Origin: Schauerella fraxinea
GTDB taxonomy: Bacteria; Pseudomonadota; Gammaproteobacteria; Burkholderiales; Burkholderiaceae_B
Direction of reading: 5' to 3'
DNA: 64,000 bases
Assembly: GCA_030849945.1 (NCBI GenBank)
Contig: JAVDKK010000001.1
Span: forward strand, 62,001 to 126,000
Shown: piece after piece, positions 58,384 to 64,000 of the stretch
Layout of the letters: each line of letters opens with the position of its first letter
Numbering within the stretch: position 1 is the stretch's first letter
Notes under the pieces: generated by a model
Told to the model about the DNA's origin: nothing
What the model saw: only the letters and a program-made list of their open reading frames with translations
Database searches by the model: none
Position numbers and translations under genes: made by a program

Positions 58384-60218
58384 GTCGACTCCTTCGAGAT
58401 AGTGGACCGAGGTGGATCTTCTTTCGGCGCATCCGGCACCGGCTGCGCCGTACCCGCGTAGATGTTGCGCACGAGCTCCGAATTGACCACGTCCTGGAAG
58501 CTGCCTTCCATCACCAGCTTGCCCTGATGCAGCACCACGATGCGGGTGGCGATCTGCTCGACGAAGTCGAGATCGTGTTCCACCAGCAGGCAGCACAGGC
58601 CGTAGCGGTGCGCCAAGGCGCTGAGGATCTCGCCGATCTGCGTGCGTTCATGCTTGCTCAAACCCGCGGTGGGCTCATCCAGCAACACGATGCGCGGCGC
58701 CAGGGCGAGCACCATGGCCAGTTCAAGCGCTTGCTGCTCGCCATGCGAGAGATCGCGCGCCACGGCATCGAGCTTGTGGTCGAGCCCGGTGGTGCGCACC
58801 ACGTCGAGGGCATAGGCGGGCAACGCTAATACCTGGGAGCGGCGCCAGAGCGATGGCCGCTCCAGCAAGGTGCCCGCGATACGCAGACTTTCGCCCACCG
58901 TGAGGCTCTCGAACACGTTGGCGTTCTGGAACTTGCGGCCGAGACCGAAGCGCACGCAGGCCTGTGGCGACAGGCGGCCGATATCGTTGCTGCACAAGGC
59001 CACATCGCCACTGGTACGGTCTGCCCCATCGCTCATGCAGCGCATCAGCGTGGTCTTGCCCGCGCCGTTGGGCCCGATCAGCCCCACCAGTTCGCCGGCA
59101 TGCGCTGAGAACGAGATGCCCTGCAGCACGTGCAGCGACCCGAAGCGGCGTGTGACGTCTTGCATGACCAAGGCTGGCGACGTGTTGGCGGCGTCGACCG
59201 GCGGCAAGGGGCGCTCGATCAAATCCGGCGTGTTAGCGGCATGCCGTCCAAACCCAAACGGGCGCAGCAGCAAGGGAATCAGCCCTTGCGGCAGCAGCAC
59301 GATCACGGCCACGAATGCGCTGCCCAGGATAAGTTGCCAGGCAAACGGCATGCTGCCGCTCAGGTAGGCGCTGGCCACGTTGATGAGCACCGCGCCGATC
59401 AATGGCCCCCACAAGGTGCCGCGTCCGCCCAGGGCTACCCAGATGATGAGTTCGGTGCCGAGCACGAAACCGGAAAGTTCGGGCGCGACCACGCCGCTGA
59501 AAGTGCCATAGCCGAAGCCTGCCAGGCCCGCCACGATCCCCATGGCGATCAACAGCATGATTTTCACGCGCGAGACGCGGATGCCCAGATACTCGCAGCG
59601 CGATTCGTTGTCGCGGATAGCGGTGAGCACCCGTCCACCGTCACTGCGCATGGCGAGCCAGGCGATCGTGCCCACCACGAGCAACGCGCCGCCCGACACC
59701 CAAAACCACGCTTCGAGCGACCAGTCGAAGGTTTCGTAGCCGGTGAGCCCGGAGCTCGATCCCGTCCATTCCCCGCCCGACAGCAGCAACTGCGAGAGAA
59801 CGATCGGCACCACGAGCGAAATCACGGTGGCGAAAAACGGCGATGCTCCGCGATAGAACGACAGCCAGCCCACGAGCGCGGCCAGAAGCCCGGTGCAGAC
59901 GATCGCCGCGCCAACCGCCGCCGCCACGGTGGCTGCCGAGAATCCGTAATGCGTAAAGATCAGCCCGGCCGCATACGCGCCCACACCGAAGAAGGCCGAT
60001 TGACCGAAGGTGAGGTAACCGGTGTAGCCCCACAGCACATCTACCGTGATGGCAGCGATGGCAAAGAAGAATGCCTTGATCAGGATGTTCAACAGGTAAG
60101 TGTCGAACACATACGGGCCCACCACCACAAGGGCCAGGCCGAGTCCGCCCAAGGCGGCCAAGCCGGCCACCGAAACCGGTTTGCGTGGGGTCCGCGCGGC
60201 AACAGTAGCGTCAGTCAT
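58380..60218 (-). CDS. Fused ABC permease-ATPase (LivM-LivG / UrtC-UrtD type)
   Basis: A 612-residue fusion. Residues about 1-335 are a LivM/UrtC-type permease with about ten membrane segments (ITVDVLWGYTGYLTFGQSAFFGVGAYAAG, RDNESRCEYLGIRVSRVKIMLL, LGGRGTLWGPLIGAVLI). Residues about 350-595 are a LivG/UrtD-type ATPase (VTRRFGSLHVLQGISFSAHAGELVGLIGPNGAGKTTLMR, LSHGEQQALELAMVLALAPRIVLLDEPTAGLSKHE, LLVEHDLDFVEQIA). The two are usually separate genes. It overlaps the LivH-type gene by eight bases. It forms the inner-membrane importer with the LivH and LivF-type proteins. Confidence 0.95.
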   Translation of the reverse strand: MTDATVAARTPRKPVSVAGLAALGGLGLALVVVGPYVFDTYLLNILIKAFFFAIAAITVDVLWGYTGYLTFGQSAFFGVGAYAAGLIFTHYGFSAATVAAAVGAAIVCTGLLAALVGWLSFYRGASPFFATVISLVVPIVLSQLLLSGGEWTGSSSGLTGYETFDWSLEAWFWVSGGALLVVGTIAWLAMRSDGGRVLTAIRDNESRCEYLGIRVSRVKIMLLIAMGIVAGLAGFGYGTFSGVVAPELSGFVLGTELIIWVALGGRGTLWGPLIGAVLINVASAYLSGSMPFAWQLILGSAFVAVIVLLPQGLIPLLLRPFGFGRHAANTPDLIERPLPPVDAANTSPALVMQDVTRRFGSLHVLQGISFSAHAGELVGLIGPNGAGKTTLMRCMSDGADRTSGDVALCSNDIGRLSPQACVRFGLGRKFQNANVFESLTVGESLRIAGTLLERPSLWRRSQVLALPAYALDVVRTTGLDHKLDAVARDLSHGEQQALELAMVLALAPRIVLLDEPTAGLSKHERTQIGEILSALAHRYGLCCLLVEHDLDFVEQIATRIVVLHQGKLVMEGSFQDVVNSELVRNIYAGTAQPVPDAPKEDPPRSTISKEST

Positions 60219-61044
60219 GCGCGAATCCTTTGGGACGAATACGAAGGGTGAGCGCCGCCAGCACCGCGATCGTCAGGCCGCCCAACACGGGGCTGAAGTA
60301 GATGCTGACCAGCACTTGCGCCGCGCCGAACACCAGGCAGGTCGCCATCAAACTGACCATGGAATGGCCCGACACCATCACAAGCATGAACGCGCTGACC
60401 AGCCAGCCCACGCCCATATTGGGGTCCACACTGGACAACGGCGACACCAGCGTGCCGGCCAAGGTGCCCAAGCCCGCGCCCAGGCTGAAGGTGATGAAGC
60501 GAATGCGGCCGGCATTGATGCCGAGTCCGCTCGCCAGGCTTTCATTCATGATGACGGCACGCGTATTGACACCGAAGCGCGTGCCGTTGAGCAGGGCCGT
60601 GAGCACCACGCACAGCACTACCGCCACGGGGATCAGCAGCAGCCGATAGGCCGAGTAGCCGGTACCGGCGAGCGTCCACATGCCGTCCAGCGGCGTATCG
60701 GTGAACTGCACTTCGCGGCCGAACGCGATCACGATCAGTTGCCCGATGATGATGCCCAGGCCCCAGGTGGCCAGGATCGCGTCCAGCGGCCGCTTGTACA
60801 ACGGCCTCACTACCAGATACTCGATGATCACCCCCGCCACCATGCCGCACACAAAGGCCAGCGGCCAGCTCAGCCAGGGATCGAGTTTGAGATGCGTGAC
60901 CACGTAGCTGACGTAGCCGCCCATCGTGAGCAGTGCACCGTGCGCGAAGTTGACGATCTTCATCACGCCGAAGATCATCATCAGCCCGGCCGTGACGATG
61001 AACAACATCGCCGCGGTGGTGAGCACATCCAGTAGTAAAGCCAT
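60211..61044 (-). CDS. Branched-chain amino acid/amide ABC transporter permease (LivH/UrtB type)
   Basis: A 277-residue membrane protein with eight or so helices. Typical LivH features: GLMMIFGVMKIVNFAHGALLTMGGYVSYVV, LYKRPLDAILATWGLGIIIGQLIVIAFGREVQ, TRFGVNTRAVIMNESLASGLGINAGRIRFITFSLGAGLGTLAGTLVSPLSSVDPNMG. It forms the pore with the fused permease. Its last codons overlap the start of that gene. Preceded by the receptor gene at 61071 in the operon. Confidence 0.94.
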   Translation of the reverse strand: MALLLDVLTTAAMLFIVTAGLMMIFGVMKIVNFAHGALLTMGGYVSYVVTHLKLDPWLSWPLAFVCGMVAGVIIEYLVVRPLYKRPLDAILATWGLGIIIGQLIVIAFGREVQFTDTPLDGMWTLAGTGYSAYRLLLIPVAVVLCVVLTALLNGTRFGVNTRAVIMNESLASGLGINAGRIRFITFSLGAGLGTLAGTLVSPLSSVDPNMGVGWLVSAFMLVMVSGHSMVSLMATCLVFGAAQVLVSIYFSPVLGGLTIAVLAALTLRIRPKGFAHD

Positions 61045-61070
61045 AATCGTTCTCCGATAGCCCGCGGGTC

Positions 61071-62234
61071 TTACTTAATGTTCGGGCACTGGGGGCCCGG
61101 ATCCACGCTCGGGAACGTTTGCAGGATCTTGATCGAGCCATCGGCCTGCACTTCACCCAGTTGCATGGCCAGCGCCGCATGCCGGCTCTTGTTCATCTGC
61201 ACCACACCGCGCGGGCCCTTGAACGACACCTCCGCCAGCGCGGCGATGACTTTCTCGCTATCCGTGCTGCCGGCCTTTTCGACCGCCGCCTTGTAGAGGA
61301 AGAACGCCTCGTACTGCGGCTCGGACAACTCGTTCGGCGTTTTCAGGTCGTTGCCGAACTTCTTGGTCATCGCGGCGATGAAGCGCTTGTTCTCAGGCGT
61401 GTCGATACTGGTCAGATACGACGCCGACAGATACATGCCGGTCGCCACCGCGCCCATGGTCTTCGCCGTGCCTTCGTCGATCGCCAGGTTGCCGTAGGGC
61501 TGCTTCAAGCCTGCGCCTTGCAGTTGCTTCGCCAACGACACGTTGGGCGCACCGCCCGCCGTGGAGCTGATGAGCGCATCGGGATTGGCCGAGCGAATCT
61601 TCGAGACGATCGCCGTCCAGTCGCTGCCGTCCATGGGCAAGTACTCTTCGCCCACCACCTTGCCGCCGGTTTGCTCGATGTACTTCTTGGTAAACGACAA
61701 CATCCCGCGGCCGAACGAGTAATCGCTGCCGATCAGGAAGAACGTCTTGGCCTTCTTTTCCTTGGTGAAGTAATCCACCACGGGTGCCACCTGCTGCTCC
61801 GGCACCCAACCGTTCACATACATCCACTTGCTGCACGAGCGGCCCTCGTAAAACGAGGTGTAGATATACGGCGTCTTGCCGCGTGCCACGATGGGCAGGG
61901 CCGCGCTTCGGGCGGCGCTCGTTTCCATGCCGATGACGGCATCCACCTTCTTCTGGAAGACCAGCGTGTCGAACGCCTTCTGCGCGCCCACCGCACCCGA
62001 TCCATCGTCGGCGATTTCAAGCTGTACCTGACGGCCGAGGATGCCGCCTGCGGCATTGATCTCGTCGACGGCGAGTTGCGACGATTGCACCACGGCGGGT
62101 GCTACCACGCTATTGGCCCCCGATAGCCCGACGGGCACGCCAATCTTGATCGGCTCTGCCGCCTGCACGGACACCGCCAACAGACTGGCGGCCGCCAACG
62201 CACTCAAACGAAACGAAGAAAAGGGATTGTTCAT
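61071..62234 (-). CDS. ABC transporter substrate-binding protein, AmiC/UrtA-like (exported)
   Basis: A 387-residue periplasmic receptor with signal MNNPFSSFRLSALAAASLLAVSVQA. PBP type I features: IKIGVPVGLSGANSVVAPAVVQSSQLAVDEINAAGGILGRQVQLEIADDGSGAVGAQKAFDTLV, IYTSFYEGRSCSKWMYVNG, FLIGSDYSFGRGMLSFTKKYIEQTGGKVVGEEYLPMDGSDWTAIVSKI. It shares segments with the cytoplasmic AmiC (LIGSDY/LVGSDY, SFYEG), showing common origin. It delivers an amide-like or amino-acid-like ligand to the permease; the nitrilase upstream suggests the product is ammonia plus an acid. Confidence 0.94.
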   Translation of the reverse strand: MNNPFSSFRLSALAAASLLAVSVQAAEPIKIGVPVGLSGANSVVAPAVVQSSQLAVDEINAAGGILGRQVQLEIADDGSGAVGAQKAFDTLVFQKKVDAVIGMETSAARSAALPIVARGKTPYIYTSFYEGRSCSKWMYVNGWVPEQQVAPVVDYFTKEKKAKTFFLIGSDYSFGRGMLSFTKKYIEQTGGKVVGEEYLPMDGSDWTAIVSKIRSANPDALISSTAGGAPNVSLAKQLQGAGLKQPYGNLAIDEGTAKTMGAVATGMYLSASYLTSIDTPENKRFIAAMTKKFGNDLKTPNELSEPQYEAFFLYKAAVEKAGSTDSEKVIAALAEVSFKGPRGVVQMNKSRHAALAMQLGEVQADGSIKILQTFPSVDPGPQCPNIK

Positions 62235-62273
62235 GATGCTTCCTGTGAGGGAGTTGAGCTCGAGCGTGATCGC

Positions 62274-63164
62274 TCAGTTGCGGGGCAACGGCCAGCCGGT
62301 GCCGAGCATGGGGTCGTACACGTCGTCGCGGCGGTCGCGCATGACGACGTTGAAGGCATTGAGATGACGCGCACCGCGCGACTGTTTGAGGTTGATGGGG
62401 GCATACAGAATCTCTTCGGCGTCATCGCTGGCCGGGCCGGCCAGTGGCCAGCCTTGCGAGCTGACGATCAAGCTCTGGCCGAGAAAGGGTTGGCCGCGCT
62501 CGACACCGACGCGATCGGCGCACACGATGTTCAGCCCATTGCTGTGGGCGCTGGCCATCGCCAGCGTGTTGGCCATCGTGGGATGACGGGCATCCTGCGC
62601 GGGCATGGGCACCCAGTTGGTGGGCATGCACACGATGTCTACCCCCTGCATGGCCATGAGGCGATACACCTCGGGAAACCAGCCGTCGTAGCAGATGATG
62701 ACGCCGAGCTTGCCGTATTCGGTGTCGAACACCGGCAAGCCACGATCGCCGGCCTCGAAGAACAGATGCTCGTCGCCCCACAGATGCAGCTTGCGAAACG
62801 TGCCCAGATACCCTTGCGGCCCGATCACCACCGCCGCGTTATAGAGCCGTTGACCATCCTGCTCGGTGATGCCCGCCACAATGTAGATGCCCAGCCGTGC
62901 GGCTGCGGCGATCCAGGCCTGGCTGGTGGGGCCGGCCGGCACCGGCTCGGCGAGGCTGAACGCCTCGGCGCGGCTGGCGAACACGTACCCCGTATTGGCC
63001 AGCTCCGGCAGCACGACGATGCGCGCGCCCTGCGCGGCCGCCGCTTCGATGTGCACGATCGAGCGCGCCACGTTATCGGCTTTCTGACCCACGCGGCAAT
63101 CCATCTGGATCGCCGCCACGATGACGTCTGGAAAATCTTCCGCCGCTGGCGTTGGTGAAGACAT
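62274..63164 (-). CDS. Carbon-nitrogen hydrolase (nitrilase superfamily amidase)
   Basis: About 296 residues from ATG 63164, preceded by TTGGAG. The frame stays open far upstream but the family-like part starts here (MSSPTPAAEDFPDVIVAAIQMDC). The Glu-Lys-Cys triad is intact: VVLPELANTGY (Glu), FRKLHLWGDE (Lys) and GVIICYDGWFPEVYRL (Cys); AGITEQDG and PTNWVPMPAQDARHPTMAN are substrate-site regions. It hydrolyses an amide, ureide or nitrile to acid and ammonia. First gene of the amide-uptake operon, 40 bases before the receptor gene, with a terminator hairpin in its leader. Confidence 0.94.
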   Translation of the reverse strand: MSSPTPAAEDFPDVIVAAIQMDCRVGQKADNVARSIVHIEAAAAQGARIVVLPELANTGYVFASRAEAFSLAEPVPAGPTSQAWIAAAARLGIYIVAGITEQDGQRLYNAAVVIGPQGYLGTFRKLHLWGDEHLFFEAGDRGLPVFDTEYGKLGVIICYDGWFPEVYRLMAMQGVDIVCMPTNWVPMPAQDARHPTMANTLAMASAHSNGLNIVCADRVGVERGQPFLGQSLIVSSQGWPLAGPASDDAEEILYAPINLKQSRGARHLNAFNVVMRDRRDDVYDPMLGTGWPLPRN

Positions 63165-63181
63165 GAATGCTCCAAGAAAAC

Positions 63182-63330
63182 AAAAAGCCCTCGAGCGCGC
63201 ACTAGGCACGTTTCGAGGGCTCATATAGCCGGATAGGTAGGGCAGCAATGTTGCTGCGTGGCGGGGACGCTGTTGTCCGCACACCGAGACTCGATTATCG
63301 GAACTGCGCCGATAGCGTGTCAATCGGCGC
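63182..63330 (-). promoter_or_regulatory. Candidate ANTAR-controlled attenuator leader of the nitrilase operon
   Basis: Read on the minus strand, the leader has an 8-bp hairpin (63330-63306). Next come two short six-base-loop hairpins: 63280-63261 (loop AACAGC) and 63257-63242 (GCAGC-AACATT-GCTGC). A terminator of 9-bp stem AGCCCTCGA/TCGAGGGCT (63221-63186) followed by TTTTT then precedes the start by 22 bases. Tandem six-base loops before a terminator are the expected target of ANTAR proteins such as the AmiR in this operon. The fourth loop base is A rather than the conserved G, so the match is partial. Confidence 0.6.
63186..63221 (-). terminator. Leader terminator (attenuator) upstream of the nitrilase gene
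   Basis: 9-bp stem AGCCCTCGA/TCGAGGGCT with an 18-base loop, then T5 on the minus strand. It lies 22 bases before the nitrilase ATG, so it would prevent expression unless bypassed. A small alternative hairpin (GGCT/AGCC just before it) overlaps the left arm and could compete. Confidence 0.75.
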
Positions 63331-63678
63331 GTGCTAGGGACATACCCGCATGCAACATCCATTTGGCTTGCACATGATGCACAAGCGCATTGCGAGGCAT
63401 GCCACACAACACGCACATTTCAACGCCGCAAATCATGCACCTCATCGGTGATTTTTCACGCACTCATTTGGTTCAAAAAACAGCGTCCCTACGACGCGTT
63501 GCACGCTTCCGTGCACGCACTGAAAACAATCCAGAAAGGTCTTGCGCCGCCAAATTTCGCCAAGCAGAATCGGCCTCTTCTCAATGGCTTCAGGCTGACT
63601 CACAGCTTCGATTTTTCATCGGCAATTCGACATACCCAGTCGTCAGACTCAACCATCGCATCAAGAGGATTCCAGCGC
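63331..63678. other. Divergent gap between the nitrilase leader and the SBP_bac_5 gene
   Basis: Should hold promoters in both directions. I see no palindrome or sigma-54 site that I can defend; a -24/-12-like stretch near 63385 has the wrong spacing. Confidence 0.3.
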
Positions 63679-64000
63679 ATGCACACACGCTCTCCCCTAC
63701 GCCTCAACCGATTCGTGCGCAGCGCCTTGTCGCTCGCACTTCTGGCCTCCGCCGCGGCCGCCTTCTCGGCGCTGCCGGTAAGCGATGCGCAAGCCAAGAC
63801 GATCACGGCAGTGATGCACTCGCCCATCCGCATTCTCGATCCCATCATCACCACGGCGCACATCGTCCGTAATCATGGGTACATGATTTACGACACGCTG
63901 CTGTCGATGGATTCGAAGTACCAGCCCACGCCGCAGATGGCCGAGTACAAGATCTCGGATGATGGCCTGACCTACACGTTCACGTTGCGCGACGGCCTGA
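63679..64000 (+). CDS. ABC transporter substrate-binding protein (SBP_bac_5, peptide/nickel type), 5' part
   Basis: The first 107 codons, cut by the window end. AAGAGGATT is a good ribosome binding site. A signal peptide (RFVRSALSLALLASAAAAFSALPVSDAQA) is followed by the family opening: KTITAVMHSPIRILDPIITTAHIVRNHGYMIYDTLLSMDSKYQPTPQMAEYKISDDGLTYTFTLRDGL. SBP_bac_5 receptors bind peptides, nickel or opines. The rest of the gene, and any permease genes, lie beyond the window. Confidence 0.9.
   Translation, partial: MHTRSPLRLNRFVRSALSLALLASAAAAFSALPVSDAQAKTITAVMHSPIRILDPIITTAHIVRNHGYMIYDTLLSMDSKYQPTPQMAEYKISDDGLTYTFTLRDGL

Noticed and set aside
63380..63400. Sigma-54-like TGGCATG stretch upstream of the nitrilase operon
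   Set aside because: The -12 GC is not at the required distance from the -24 GG.

Overview
The window looks like a chromosome segment of a betaproteobacterium of the order Burkholderiales, most likely the Alcaligenaceae (Bordetella/Achromobacter-like). The evidence is the high-GC coding sequence, three stand-alone Bug-type (tripartite tricarboxylate) solute receptors, many LysR regulators, and the order ffh - CcsA-like protein - PP0621-family protein - ampD. This placement comes from gene content and remembered family knowledge, not from a search.

Layout. 1-3880: the end of a proline-iminopeptidase-like hydrolase, thiS, a strong terminator, ffh (minus), then a CcsA/YpjD-like membrane protein, a PP0621-family protein and ampD. 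3950-17900: three catabolic or uptake blocks. The first is LysR, Bug receptor, AtuA-like (DUF1446) and DUF4387. The second is a GMC oxidoreductase, an aldehyde dehydrogenase and a Bug receptor, facing a minus-strand run of three regulators (LysR, XRE-cupin, LysR). The third is a CocE/NonD hydrolase with an orphan solute-binding protein. 17910-26520: short accessory units (SDR/AraC pair, MBL-fold hydrolase with RidA, YjaB-like acetyltransferase, MerR/alpha-beta hydrolase pair, BenE transporter, LysR/RidA pair). 26795-30591: a serine hydrolase downstream of htpG, a heat-shock-type promoter, and tRNA-Leu(CAA).

30600-41040 is a visibly AT-richer island just beyond tRNA-Leu. It holds a C5-cytosine DNA methyltransferase facing a minus-strand set: Vsr endonuclease, GHKL (MORC/MutL-like) ATPase, Z1-domain superfamily II helicase, PD-(D/E)XK protein (DUF4420 type) and AIPR protein. 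The last four overlap or nearly abut and look translationally coupled. This matches the MORC-ATPase-associated restriction-modification class predicted by comparative genomics, and it is the main candidate for an incompletely characterised system here. I saw no integrase and no duplicated tRNA end.

41041-55690: PQQ-type sugar dehydrogenase, MFS transporter, a CoA-transferase/GntR/enoyl-CoA hydratase/Bug operon with a GntR-like operator, the branched-chain 2-oxoacid dehydrogenase genes bkdA1-bkdA2-bkdB (no E3 gene beside them), a Pr6Pr-family membrane protein, and a UvrD-like helicase ending in a DUF5710 domain. 55680-63330: a minus-strand operon of nitrilase, exported AmiC-like receptor, LivH-type permease, a fused LivM-LivG protein, LivF-type ATPase, cytoplasmic AmiC-like sensor and an AmiR-like ANTAR antiterminator. 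The nitrilase leader carries small hairpins and an intrinsic terminator, as expected for ANTAR-controlled antitermination. The window ends inside an SBP_bac_5-type receptor gene.
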